Positions 11,598 to 23,499 of a DNA stretch of 64,000 nt are shown here, piece by piece. Position numbers and translations under genes: made by a program. How positions within the stretch are numbered: position 1 is the stretch's first letter; each line of letters begins with the position of its first letter. Below the pieces are notes generated by a model that was given only the letters and a program-made list of their open reading frames with translations, searched no databases and was not told the origin of the DNA. The DNA lies in assembly GCA_029721515.1 (NCBI GenBank), contig CM056559.1:18827479-18891478 (forward strand), written 5' to 3'. Source of the DNA: Synanceia verrucosa (lineage: Eukaryota; Chordata; Actinopteri; Perciformes; Synanceiidae).

Positions 11598-11869
11598 TTC
11601 AAAAAAATGTCATTTGCATCTAAAAGAGTCCAGAGCAGTTTTGCATCCCTGAATATGTGTGGGATCAGAGCGCGTATATTGTGATGTAAACCGAACATCC
11701 TCTCCTCCTCATATGTTAATTCCTATCTTATTATGATTGGCAAATACAGTATACAGTAGTCAGTCACCGCCCTCGTAATCCTTTCTAGGAGGCCGACAGG
11801 GGAGGACAGTCTCTGGAGTTTCTTCTCCACACCATAACTCTCCCGAATGTGGGAAAGACAGTAATGGAA

Positions 11870-12316
11870 CAATACATGTTTCAGTTTGTCCACAGCCCAA
11901 GATTTTCGCTGCTGGCACCATTGAAACCGAAGTTTGGCATTGGCACAAGTGACCAAAGGTTTGGCTATAGCAGCCTAGCCATGGATATTGACCCTGTGGA
12001 GTTCCCGATGGACAGTTTTGGTGGAAACAGGAAAGTTGAGGTGCACATTTAATTCTGTAGTGAGTTGGGCAGCTGTGGTTTTATGTTTTTTGGATACAAT
12101 CCGGGTTAGCACCTGGACATCCCTTTCAGACAGCTTCCTCTTGCGTCCACAGTTACTCCTGTTGGATGTGGTTCATCCTTCTTGGTGGTATGCTGACATT
12201 ACCCCGGATATCATGGCTTTTGATACATCACAAAGACTTGCTGTCTTGGTCACAGATGCACCAGCGAGACGTGCACCAACAATTTGTCCTCTTTTAAACT
12301 CTGATATGTCACCCAT
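11870..12316 (-). pseudogene. Second Tc1-lineage transposase relic, N-terminal half
   Basis: Minus strand from an ATG at 12314-12316: MGDISEFKRGQIVGARLAG, then an HTH with TKTASLCDVSKAMISGVMSA, then CGRKRKLSERDVQ, TAAQLTTELN, STKTVHRELH and FQWCQQRKSWAVDKLKHV, after which similarity stops near 11875. There are at least two in-frame stops (after YHQEG and after VNIHG). The layout is the Tc1/mariner paired-type DNA-binding half, clearly a different lineage from the copies at 9095 and 40224. The DDE domain is missing. Sequence at about 12490-12520 (ggccagtgtttcagtttcat) may be the remaining terminal repeat. Confidence 0.85.
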
Positions 12317-12529
12317 ACTGTTGTGTGCATTGCAATATTTTAATCTGTGCTATTACTCTGCTATTACTCTGCTATTACTCTGCTAATTGAACCTTCACTC
12401 TGCTCTTACTGGTGCAATGTGCAATCAATGAAGTTTGGCCACCAGGCTGGTCAAATTTAGCCATGAAACCCCAACACTAAATTGGCCAGTGTTTCAGTTT
12501 CATTGTACAAAGACGTAGCACCGGAAATT

Positions 12530-15270
12530 CCAATGCCATCTGATGCAGAACGCGGAAGTGATGTGTGCATATGTCCCATTTCTACTTAACTGTGCCAGTT
12601 GAGGACTTCCTTTTTTTATTAAAATATTTATTCAAAATTGAGAATAATACATACATCAGAAAAGTGTTGCTTCCTGAGCCAGGCCAAATCTGCAGAAGTA
12701 GCATTTTCCTTCACACATGAATGAAATTAAATCATCCTAAACCGATTTTTAATCGTTTTCAACAACTTAAACATATTTCTCTAAAATTTACAGTATGTCA
12801 CAGTGTTTAACCACTGAGGGGGTGTTTGAGGAACTGAAAGGTGCCGGGAGGTCTGTGCTGAAATATCTCAAACAAAACTAAGGTTTTCTGTGACACAGTG
12901 CCTTTCTCACTTCTTTGTCTTTTTATCAGTTCATGATGTGCAGTGTTCAGCAATCATGTTATTGTGACCTCCAGTAGAAGCAGTCACTTCTCTACTGTGA
13001 GGCACATGACTGGTCATTCATCAACTTCTCTGACAAAACCACAGTCGTGGACAGAGAAGCAATATTGTTGCCACTGCTAACCAGTGACAGAAGTACTGTG
13101 TTCTCTATTTTACACAAGTTTATTGTCTTCAGTAAAATACGTCCAGTTACAGTATATATGTATGACATTGATATTGTCTTTTTCATTTAGTTATTGTCTC
13201 TTTGTCACTCCTGCTATTATCATCCAGATGTTTTAAACATTTCCCACAGAGCAAAGAGTCAACTGTGTTTGTTTTATATGCAAAGTCCACAGTGAAGCAG
13301 GTAATCTGTCAGTTATTCACTCTGTCTGCCGTCCCGTGCTCTCCTCATCAGGAATGATATCACATGCTCTCAGATGTTTCCTTTCTGTTAGATGAGTCAC
13401 TCCATTGGAAACACTGAGTGGGTCTGATATCCAGAGACAAAGCAGGGCTCAAAATCACTCTAAAGTCACCAGGAAATCAGCAAATGTGAGGAAAGGCTTC
13501 ATTAAAAAAGCAGAAACACAACACATGACTAGCAAAACACTGACAAAAAAATATTTGATTTGCGATTTAACTGAACCACTGTAGTGGTCATTTCTTGTCG
13601 TCTGTCCACCTCAGTGCTTCAGGAACACCCTCACAACTGCTGCAAACGTGGACTCAAGGGTCAAAGGTCAAAGTCTGCAAATAACTGTAGTAACTATTGT
13701 TTGATAAGTAAGAACTATAAAATATAAACCCCGTAATCCAGGCTGCTCATTGCACTCATTTTGACAAATTAATTACACTGAAATACAGGTGTAGGGACAA
13801 AGAGAGTCATGGCATGAAATGAAGCTAAGAGAGGTTTGACCTGTTCCATTGCACAAGCTGATCACACTTATCTCAGTTAAATCTGAGTTCATCTTCCTGT
13901 CTGTGTCGTTCAGTTCAGCTGTGATTCCTTTCCTCGTGTTTAAATAGTCCTGTCGCCTCCTGTCCAGTGGCTTTGTCTTGTCCTCTGTCACCAGTATCAT
14001 CTTAGTCCATTTCCTCGTATTAAGCTGCTTTTCTTATTATCCTTTGATAATAGTTGATTATTTACTTCCTTGTGAGTGTTTTTTGCTTGTAGTTAAGATT
14101 ATCATTTGCTTTCACCTTGTTAGCATTTTTGTTTGTAGCTTAAACGTTGTTATTTACCTCCCAGAGGGTGTTTACTGTTTGTACAATAGATTATTAGATA
14201 CATAATTCCCTGTCAGCATTTGTGTTTATTGATTAGATTATTGGATACTTACCTCCTTGAGAGCGTTTTTGTTAATTGATTAGATTACTGGATAATTGTT
14301 AGAAATCGGGATTGACATGACAATCGCACATTTCCATCCATGCATTCATCCATCCATGTATCCAAAGGTACTCAGAAAAAGTGAGGGAAACTAACAAAGG
14401 TATGAAACAAAACAAAACCTGAACTAAAAAAGTCACAAAGAAAACAACCAAAAACATGACTTAACACTTATATAAGAAAGAAAACTGACTTTATAAAATA
14501 ATAAACAAAATTTGACTTGACAAAGCAAAAAAAAAATGAACACTTGGCAACTGACTTGACAAGAGCACTGATGAGGAATTAGAAAGGCTTTCTGACTAAA
14601 CGAACTGGCAAAGGACAAGGGGAAGAAACAGATTATTTATCCATGAGGTAAGAGGACACAGCTGGAAACAATCAGGGGCAGGCAGAAAATCACCAGTCAG
14701 AGGAGAACAGGAGGGCAGGAAATGAGGTGCTGAGAGAGGGAAGACAGTTAATACAAAATAAAACAGGAAATGGCAAGACAATATGACTGAAAGAAATAAA
14801 TAACTGTGACTTAACAAAACCGCTGGGACATAAGGATACCTTTTGTTATAACATAATTTATTATTTTACTTACCTTATGGTGAGAGGTTTTTGTTTATGG
14901 ACCAGGATTTTAATTTGTTGTTCACTTTACCCCTCTTTAAGAGCGCTCCTGATGTCCTTTTATACACATTGTTGCCCACCTTGCTTTGCTACCATGGTCA
15001 CTGATAAAATAAAGACTCTTACTCAGAAGAAGTTGATTCATCACTGAATATAGAGTCATCACAGTTCACACCTGTAGGCTATAAAGCCCAACAGCACACA
15101 TTAAATAAAGATGAGCGAGTGTGAGGAATAAACAGAAGTTTGAAGACTGATAACTACAAATTGCATAAACTCAAATAAAATTTGAATGCAAGATGGAATA
15201 TAAAATATAATTCCTACACATGACCAGATTAATGTTAGTAGAGATAGTTCTTTTTAAAGACATAAAGTTT
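12530..15270. other. Intergenic DNA between ksr1 and lgals9, no gene seen
   Basis: AT-rich sequence with no recognisable exon. Around 14030-14300 a degenerate tandem repeat of about 60 bp is visible, built on ttgattagattattgga ... tacttacctcc ... gagagcgttttt, with a further weak copy near 14860-14900. Confidence 0.5.
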
Positions 15271-15377
15271 GCTGAGTGGTTTACATACACAGACTACAGT
15301 CCAGAATAAGGACTATAGTTCACAGACAAAGTGAGCTGAGATCTTGGTGGGTTTTTTTTTTTTTCCGTTTTCTAGAC

Positions 15378-15404
15378 ACTCCGCCCACTGGAAGAAATCG
15401 AAAC
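15378..15404 (+). promoter_or_regulatory. lgals9 proximal promoter: GC-box-like site and interferon-stimulated response element
   Basis: GAAATCGAAAC at 15394-15404 matches the ISRE/IRF core GAAANNGAAA, and a second GAAAC follows at 15413. It lies 90 bp before the lgals9 ATG. A CCGCCC GC-box-like site is at 15381-15386, and no TATA box is obvious. Mammalian galectin-9 is induced by interferon, so the element is well placed, but function is inferred from the motif only. Confidence 0.6.
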
Positions 15405-15493
15405 CTTTTTGTGAAACAAACTCAGATCCTGAAAGTCTCATTTCACATCAGAGTCTCTCAGCTCAGCAAATCTGCGCTTCTCGGTTGGGAACG

Positions 15494-18400
15494 ATGGCTT
15501 TTAATCACCAGACACCTTTTCATAACCCAGTAAGTGACTGAAACTTCATTTTCCTGATGAACACACTGATGATGTGTGAAGCTCCGTCCCGTTATACAGT
15601 CACAGTTTTCCTGCTGGAGGTAAACTGACTGACAGGCATCGTCGGATCTTCTCATAACTTAAGTTAAGATAAGTGATTCTTTCTAAATAATGAACTGATT
15701 TCAGCCTAATGTCGCTCTCACCTGTTTATTGATCACCTTTCTGCTGCTGGTAAACAGTGGAGAGCAGCAGGAAGTCGTTTACTTTACCAGCTGTTTATCA
15801 TATTATTATTATTATTATTTTTATTTTTATTACGCAGTGGCTCTTGGAGGTGGGAGGGTAGCTGTGCACGCGCACGCGTGAACGCGCCCGCCCACTCGCA
15901 GTGAAGAACGTGAAGAAGAATGGTTCCTGTCAGTTTCATTTTTTAGAAATCTGATTTTGCTGCTATATTTTCTCTTCTGTCTAGTATTATTATAATTATT
16001 ATTGGAGTTTTTTTTTTTTATCATTAATTATATGTCGTATAAATGCAGCCTATCAACGTGTTCAGAATGAACTCACGTGTTTTCCAACTCTCAGTGTGGC
16101 AACCGGTGTTTCCTGTTTTATCATGTTGGCACAAACTGTAACTGATGACAATAAAATATTAGAAAAAAAAAAACATGGAAGAAGTGGTAAAAGCAGAAGT
16201 TGAGTATTGTATGTATTTGTTAGAGACACAGAACAGTAGAGACACACTTTACTGTAAGCAGGATGATAAATGTGCAGGAAAATGTGTTCAGAATTGAAAC
16301 AGTGGTGCCAAAAGTTCATTTTAGAGCTCATACTGAATTATGCAAATGTGTCTTTTTACTGTGAATGTACTTTTTAATGTAAAGCATCCTAGGGTTCCCA
16401 TAAAGGTGCTATATAAATTCAAGTTTCCTCTTCTTCTTCTTCTTCTTCTTCTTCTTATTATTATTATTGTTATTATTATTATTATCTGGAGTTCACACCA
16501 AACCACAAACTGTGAAATGAGGTGACCCAGTTTGTTTTGATCTGTCCTCCTGCTGTGGTTGGGAACTCTGTATTCCACTTTATTACAAGTTAGTTTTATT
16601 GAAAAATCTATAAAACCTCAGTTCTTTCAGAACCTGTGCTTTTCTATATAGCACATAATTTATGCTCAAGCTGCTGTCTCTGATCCAGCACCGTCCAATC
16701 GAACATGAACAACATGTGTTATTAGAACTGAAACCCAGCTGTTTGCATGTTGCTGTCCTGTCAGAGAATCCCCTTCACTGGATCGATCCAGGGTGGTCTG
16801 CATGAGGGGAAGTCCATCAGCATCAGTGGACGAGTCCTGCCTGGAGCTGACAGGTCAGACAACCATCCCACTTAGAGATTCTTTCCTTTGCTCTTGGCTT
16901 CGCTCTCACTATTATTTTCATCTCCAGTAATCTTACAGGAGGTGTAGTTTCAGTGTTTCTTCATACAGTGATGGGCGTTTATGTTACCAACCACATGAGT
17001 TTGCACATACAGCAAATATTTCCATCAGACTCGGTCTTAAAGGTAAAGCCAAAATAATGGTTTTATAAGCTGACTTTAGGGCGGCATGGTGGTACAGTGG
17101 TACAGTACACTGTCGCCTCACAGCAAGAAGGTACTGGGTTCGAATCCCGGCCCGGGGCCTTTCTGTGTGGAGTTTGCATGTTCTCCCTGTGTCTGTGTGG
17201 GTTCTCTCCAGGTGCTCCGGCTTCCTCCCACCATCCAAAAACATGCATGGGGATTAGGTTAATTGGCTAATTTAAATTGACCGTAGGTGTGAATGTGAGT
17301 ATGAGTGGTTGTTTGTCTCTATGTGCCCTGCGATGAGGTGGTGACTTGTCCAGGGTGTACCCTGCCTTCCGCTCTAAGACAGCTGGGATAGGCTCCAGTC
17401 CCCCCACGACCCTATGAGGATAAGCGGTAGATAATGGATGGATAGCTGACTTTAAGTGCAGTGTGGAGGATTTGGAGACATCTAGTGGCAAAATTGCAGA
17501 TTGCAACCAACTGAAACTTCTTCCAGAACTACTGTCAGTGTTTGTTGTTTACATTCATAGTCAGCAATTTTTGGGGAGTGGCTCTGCAGTGTTAGTGTGG
17601 ATTTCTGGTTAGGCTAGTTAGCTACTGTCAATAAAAAAGACTTTTCCGTTGGATAATTTTTTTAAATCTATTCGACTCCGACTCGTCTATTGAGGAATCA
17701 GTGCCTACCATGTCGTGCTAGCTTGTCAGAAAGGAGGCTAAATAACACTCCAAAGTTTTGCTAAAAAGCAGGTCTACATGTGTCTCCTGGGTTTAAAATG
17801 TGTAATAGTTATCACTGTAGAAAAATGAGTGACGACAGCTTCCTGTAGAACATTAAATGATGACTTATGTTTTTCCACAGGTTTCATATCAATTTACAGT
17901 GTGGTTCCAGGCCTGATGCAGACATTGCTCTCCACGTTAACCCACGCTATGACCACCACCCATTTGTGGTCACCAACACCTTCCAGAATGGCAGCTGGGG
18001 CATTGAAGAGAGAAAGCAACACTCCCCCTTCCCTGCTGGCGCTACCTTCACCTTCAGCATCACTGTGTCCCGTGACTCCTACCAGGTATGTGGGGAGTAA
18101 ACCGTTTTTAGGAGTTATGTTTTATACAGGAAGTATTATCATGCAAACAAAAACACAAATAATGTCTTTGGCTGCACTCTCGCTGAACCTGAGAGTTTTA
18201 GACATGATTTTTCTTACTTTTTTAAAAGAAAATGAGACACAAATGTCCCTATTTTCTCTGCAGCTGAACGTCAATGGCAGCCACTTCATGGAATACAGGC
18301 ACCGTATCCCTTTTCAGCAGGTGGACACCATCTCAGTTGGTGGCAAAGTAGAAATATCATCCATTGCCTTCCAGAACTCGATGGTGAGGACGTGACCAGA

Positions 18401-21400
18401 TTTAGGATTAGTTGCCATTAGCCCTCAGCTATAATGCATAAACGGCATGTAGAGTATGGTATTTGACCAGAAAGCTGAATCAAATTAAAGTGGATTTCCT
18501 TCTGTGTTTAGTTTCCAGGACAGCCAGCGTTTCCTGCTCAGCCAAGTCATGTAGCCTTTCCTACCCAGGCTGGCTTCCCTTCTTTTCCAGGGTTTCCACC
18601 CCAGCCTGGATTCCCATCCCAACCTGGATTCCCCTCCCAGCCTGGATTCCCATCCCAGCCTGGATTCCCCTCCCAACCTGGATTCCCCTCCCAACCTGGA
18701 TTCCCATCCCAGCCTGGATTCCCATCCCAGCCTGGATTTCCTTCGGCAGTGCCTGTGAGTATCAGGCAGGGTGGAGTTACAGTTCTGCAGACTTTTTATA
18801 GTTGAGTCTGGCTCTGCCAAAACTGTATTAGTGAAATTAAAGTCAGTTCACACTAATTGAACACACCAGCGCTATCTAACCATGTAGATAAATGTGGTTG
18901 CATTTCATCAGATTTATTTGCAGGTGAACATTATTTCATTTATGTGATAATATTGAAGTATAGCTAACTAGGTTGGCGTGTTTGCCAGCTAAGTTTCTCC
19001 ATTAGAGTTTTAGCCATTTCAGCCTGTCGTTGTATAATTAGCCCATCTGCTAACTCTCCATTGTCCCAGATTTCCACTACATACTAATTCTATACAGTAG
19101 CATGCTTTTCCAATTTGGAAACCTAAATAATCCATTGGCGCCAACCGTTTGATGTCAGCTTGTTGAGGAGAATTTAAAAAAACAGCTCCAAAGCTGCAAT
19201 CATTTTTTTGTTGAGGAAAAACTAATATTCTCATTTTGACATCTGACCTTAAAGGTACAATATGTAAGAAATTTATTTAAATTAATCATAAAATGGCCCT
19301 TATATACCAGACATTCAGAAATCATATTTCAAATACTTATATCACTGACAACAGTTGTCCAGCCAGGATATTCTCATTTAAAAAGCCAAGTTGCAGCCCT
19401 CAACTGATGTTGATGTTGTCATGTTGTCTTTTGGTTCGATGCTCCACCCTCCACCTATCTCCCAATCACCAAGTCAATAGTGTGTCAGCATCCGTGTTGC
19501 CAGCTCTGCTCTAGTTACCACAGCTGCAGCTACGAACGTGTCGGATAAATAATGTCTAATGTTACGAAACCTAAAAGACCTCGTTATGAATCCGAAATAC
19601 GTCATGACAAAGTCATAAAACAAGGATTTGTATAGGAGATGCCTTTGAAAGATGGAGGCGGCTGAAAGCAGACGGGCAGCAGCACTCTTCACCGCATACC
19701 CCTGTCCACCGCCCGGGAGCTCCGCTCTCTTTACCCTGTCCCTCCGGCACATTTCAATCCTTCTTAGTGCCCATGGTGATGCCCAAGGTGGCTGCTTTTC
19801 ATTCACTGTTACACTTTGAAATTTTGGACCTCCAGGCGGACACCTGGTGCTACCCACTGGCTTTGGCCGGGCAACGGCACTCCTGATTGGCCACTATCAC
19901 CGCGGATCCGCAGCCCCGGACCCAGAGCTCCACTCACTTTACCCCAGCCCTCCACAGCTCTCCCCCCACCCCATTTTACTCCCTCTAAGTGTCCGTGGTG
20001 ATGCCCAAGGTGGCTGCTTTTCATTCACTGTAACACTTTCTGTTCCTGTTGGATACTGCAGCTGAGCTGGCCACCTCTAGTCAGGGGAGAGGGAGAGGGG
20101 AGACACTGCTCTACAGTAATTTGAAAGTGACTGCAGTACCAGTTTTGGCCACCATCCTACATACCGTTCCTTTAAGATGTGTGAATGTAAACTAAACAGA
20201 ATGAAAACTGCATCTAATTAGGTTAAACAGTTGTTGTTTTGCTGCGTAATTTGTGGTTGATCAATGAAATATATTGTAGTTACAGTGTCAAAAAACACAA
20301 TAATATTGTTCCGTGAGTTAACTATGTACAGAAGCACATATTAACACAGACAAGTAGAAAAAAAATGTGTCTTGGAGTACACATAACGTAAGTGTGAGAA
20401 GCCAGTACTTGTAGCGAGGAGTAGATACAATAGTGCTCAAATGTGGGGACAAAAGCCCACATTTTCATTTTCATAGTGTTGCTTATGTGAAAAGTGCCTT
20501 TTGACCAGCACAGTTAAGACAGAACATAGAATGATCAATGGCTGTTAATGATTTAAAACTAACTGGGAAACAGGAAAACAGAACACTACACAGGGAACAG
20601 ATCACTGAACTGCTGCTGCACCGCTGCCTACACATCTCCTAGCTGCAGTTTTATCTCAAATCTACAGATAAAATAAATAAAACAAGAATATATATTATAA
20701 ATATTTGCATAATTTATCTTCCTGCTCTATCTGTGTGCAGGCCGTTCCATACAGGAGTACCATCAGTGGTGGACTTAAACCTGGCAGGACCATCACTATC
20801 CAGGGGACCATTCAACCCAACGCCACCAGGTCATCACAGGATTTCAGTTTGAATCCATTATTGTAGAAATAAAATGACACAAATGAGGACTGCATATGCA
20901 CAGTCACTGAGAAAATGAGGATTAAAATTACACCCAGTAAAAGAGAATACAATGCAGACTAACACAAATACACACTGATTGTAGTTTTATTCATACAAGC
21001 CCGCTTCAGAGCACACACGTACTATCCCTTTATCCCTTTTTTCACCTACCTAGTGGAACAAATAGATGAGATAATACTAAATAATAAGCTGCTGCTCAAC
21101 TGTTCTCATGCTCATAAGGTGATATTTTGGAGGGATGAATGATCATTTTTATTAATTCTATACATGGTTAAATTTAGCACCAAGTCTTGGGGATGATCAC
21201 CAGAAACGTGATTCTGTTCTGTCCTTATACTATTTAACAGTTTATTTTAATGAATACATTCATTTTAGTTCTGATTTAAAACTTGACACACGGTGTATTG
21301 TTGTTGCATTTCATATTAATCTCCAGGTTCCCATTTTTCAGATGATCTGCACCACTTCTACTGTTGACCTTTAATCTGACCCTCCACCCCTACCTTTACT

Positions 21401-21800
21401 GTAACAAAAGGGGAGTGGTGAGAGGTTAAATCTGAGCATTCAGTCATGTTTTACTCAGTCTTTCCTGCGTGTTTCCTTCCAGGTTCAATGTGAATCTGAG
21501 CCATCGCTCCGGCATCGCTTTGCATTACAATCCACGTTTCAGTGAGAACACTGTGGTGAGAAACAGCAAGCAGGGGGAGCAGTGGGGCGCCGAGGAGCGC
21601 AGCGGCGTGATGCCCTTCCATCGGGGACAGCCTTTCATGGTACCAAACACTTCACTGATGGCACAACATATTGATGTAACATTTGCCATGCTAAATAATT
21701 CAGGTCCAGTTCAGTTTGAACCAAGTCCTTAATAAGCAGGATTATTGTTTATGGACTCATAAAGCTTGTTTTGCTTGTGTTTTTAACTCATTTAACAGAT

Positions 21801-21874
<74 letters not shown>

Positions 21875-22984
21875 GACCATTTTGCAAGAAGACAGGGGTT
21901 TTGTTGTTTTGGAGGGAACATGTCCCATGGTGACTTTTTTAAAGGTTGGGAAATGCATGGTAGCATTGCAGCAATGGTAGCTTTTCATGTGTTAGCACTC
22001 CTTTTTCATCCATTCATTGTTACACTTTCACTGTGTTTAACACACAGAGACAGTATAAACTAGAAAAGCACTCAGAGAGTGCAGACCTCTGCCAAGGACT
22101 TTTCTTTTTATTTAAAGTTACCCCTGCTGCCAAAGAGGTTATGTTTTCACCGCGGTTGTTTGTTGGTTTGTTGGCTTGTTGGTTTGTTGGTTTGTTGGTT
22201 TGACGGTTTGTCACTCAAAAAGTTATGGACGGCTTTTGATGAAATTTTCAGGATTGGCAGGAAGTGGCCTAACTTAAAACTGATTAATTTTTGGTGGTGC
22301 CGTTGAATCGGATCCGATCACCACCAAAAATTAATCAGTTTTGAGTTAGGCTACTTCTGACCAATCCTGAAAATTTTGTCAAAATTCATCCACAACTTTT
22401 TGAGTTATTTTGCAAACCAACAAACAAATAAACAAACCCCGGTGAAAACATAACCTCCTTGGCGGAGGTAATGAGGGTAATGAACGGAGAATTGCATGAG
22501 GTCAAAAAAATCGGTCAACACTGAGGACAGTTTGACCTTTGACCTCTGATGCTGCAATAGGGTTGAATTCTGAATGCCTAGCTGATTTCATGTTGGCCTT
22601 ATGTAGATAGTTACAGCATGAAAACTAGATTAACACGATCGTAGTACTCTATTCCATCAATATTTCAAGATCACCTTCTGTTTTGGTTCGTTGTTGTCGT
22701 GTCTTAAAGCCCCTTTGTGTGGAACTGTGGTGCCTCCTGGTGGTGGTATCAAAAAAGACACTAACAAGTTATTTTTCCTGCTATCAGGGAGACTGTTCAA
22801 AATATGTGATCACAAAATGCCATTTTCTTGCTTTCAGCTGACTATCTGTTGTGAGAGTCACGCCTTCAGGATTGTGGCCAATGGAATGCAGGCACACACC
22901 TATAAGCATCGCGGCACTCCTCTCCAGCACATCACCACCCTGGAGATTGATGGTGACATCACTCTGACCTCTGTGCTTGTGTAG
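15494..22984 (+). CDS. lgals9: Galectin-9, tandem-repeat galectin (8 coding exons, 361 residues)
   Basis: Galectin-9 is a leaderless secreted and cytosolic lectin that binds beta-galactosides through two recognition domains and acts in immune cell signalling. Coding exons: 15494-15529, 16765-16853, 17881-18085, 18264-18383, 18512-18754, 20741-20829, 21483-21639, 22838-22984. All junctions have GT-AG signals and matching phases. The total is 1086 nt with stop, 361 residues, close to the 355 of long human galectin-9. There is no signal peptide, as expected. The start MAFNHQTPFHNP begins with the first in-frame ATG, and galectin-9 also starts MAF. Human galectin-9 copies and other tandem-repeat galectins (4, 8) are alternatives, but the N-terminus, the linker and the KSR1 neighbour support galectin-9. 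Confidence 0.94.
16428..16486. repeat. (TTC)n/(TTA)n compound microsatellite
   Basis: Trinucleotide runs of CTT then ATT in lgals9 intron 1. Confidence 0.9.
16765..18383 (+). CDS. lgals9: lgals9 N-terminal carbohydrate-recognition domain
   Basis: Three exons give the first galectin fold. The sugar-binding signature is intact in exon 17881-18085: HVNPRYD, then VVTNT, then WGIEER (the H-x-N-x-R, V-x-N, W-x-x-E-x-R pattern). Exon 18264-18383 adds LNVNGSHFMEYRHRIP and the closing strands VDTISVGGKVEISSI. The central exon of about 205 nt carrying all key residues is the standard galectin exon layout. Confidence 0.95.
17079..17443 (+). mobile_element. tRNA-derived SINE with 11-bp target duplication
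   Basis: 365-bp element in an lgals9 intron. The head is tRNA-like, with a box A-like tggtacagtgg region and a clear box B, GGTTCGAATCCC. The body contains gcatgttctccctgtgtctg, and the tail is ataatggatggata. Identical 11-bp flanks, agctgacttta at 17068-17078 and 17444-17454, mark the target duplication. The box B makes it look like a tRNA gene, but the long body and tail show it is a SINE. Confidence 0.9.
18512..18754 (+). CDS. lgals9: lgals9 linker exon made of hexapeptide repeats
   Basis: An 81-codon exon in phase 0 on both sides. It encodes a Pro/Gly/Phe/Ser-rich linker with seven consecutive GFPSQP-type units from about 18604, a coding 18-bp minisatellite. In tandem-repeat galectins the linker sets the spacing of the two domains and is often alternatively spliced. 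Here it could be skipped without a frameshift, or change length by repeat slippage. Because neighbouring units are nearly identical in DNA, copy number may vary between animals. Confidence 0.9.
18755..20740 (+). other. lgals9 intron between linker and C-terminal domain
   Basis: About 2 kb intron, roughly half of which is the TTAA-flanked element at 19253-20171. The rest is AT-rich without recognisable features. Confidence 0.7.
19253..20171. mobile_element. TTAA-flanked inverted-repeat transposon, non-autonomous
   Basis: 919 bp between TTAA at 19249-19252 and 20172-20175. Ends AGGTACAATATGTAAGA and the complement of tcctacataccgttcct form imperfect terminal inverted repeats. TTAA targets are used by piggyBac- and Kolobok-type transposases; I cannot choose. 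Internally a block of about 55 bp (ggtgatgcccaaggtggctg, then cttttcattcactgt) occurs twice, near 19773 and 19997. No transposase frame. Confidence 0.75.
20741..22984 (+). CDS. lgals9: lgals9 C-terminal carbohydrate-recognition domain
   Basis: Three exons (20741-20829, 21483-21639, 22838-22984) repeat the exon pattern of the first domain. The binding motif HYNPRF, VVRNS, WGAEER is complete, so both domains should bind galactosides. The last exon ends LEIDGDITLTSVLV and TAG at 22982-22984. Confidence 0.94.
21804..21870. repeat. (CT)n(AT)n compound microsatellite
   Basis: About 30 bp of CT followed by about 36 bp of AT in the last lgals9 intron. Confidence 0.95.
22128..22470. mobile_element. 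Head-to-head inverted pair of a dispersed repeat
   Basis: Left arm from about 22128 to 22300 and right arm from about 22316 to 22470 are complements: gaggttatgttttcaccg, ctcaaaaagttatgga, aaattttcaggattgg and gattaatttttggtggtg all recur reversed. The centre is cgttgaatcggatcc. The left arm also holds a polymorphic-looking (GTTTGTTG)n stretch. This common fish repeat normally carries the outer gcagacctctgccaagg sequence, seen at 22081-22097. Could form a long hairpin in RNA. Confidence 0.75.
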
Positions 22985-23445
22985 AGATCCAGGAACCTGT
23001 GCCAGGTCTCCATAATCTTTACGCACAACATGGTTTTCACTGACAGCAGCAGATTAATTACATTAATCAGAGAGTCCATGTTGTTCTGCACATTGTATAT
23101 TTGCATGTTGTGTATTCATTCCACTTCTAATCAGTCTCATTTCTATATAATTATATGCCAGATAACTCCTGGAATCATAGGCTTTTGAAGGAAAGATCCC
23201 ATCAGTTCATAAAGCTCATTCTGGTTGAATTCTGTACTTCGAGGTTTGTCTTGAGCTATTCTGTGTAAAACAAAAAAACAAACTGCAAATCACAAGCCCT
23301 AATAACTCCTGGATTTCGCTGAACGTCAGACTGAATGCAGCTAACAAAGTAAAAATGTCCAGCAGTGGATTTGATCCAATAGTATTTGAGAAGTATGTAA
23401 CTAATGTTTAAAACTGCCTTCTATGTAATCATGAATGTTAGCGAC

Positions 23446-23451
23446 ATTAAA
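23446..23451 (+). promoter_or_regulatory. Candidate lgals9 poly(A) signal
   Basis: ATTAAA about 460 bp after the lgals9 stop, followed by a TG-rich stretch (tagtgtgacagcatgtgttatggtgtgtttg). A plausible cleavage context, not proven. Confidence 0.45.
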
Positions 23452-23499
23452 ATATAGTGTGACAGCATGTGTTATGGTGTGTTTGTATTTCCTGCTGTA

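Noticed and set aside
17095..17150. Possible tRNA gene because of a perfect box B (GGTTCGAATCCC)
   Set aside because: The sequence continues into a 365-bp SINE body with a tail and an 11-bp target duplication, and no tRNA cloverleaf with CCA-end context is seen.
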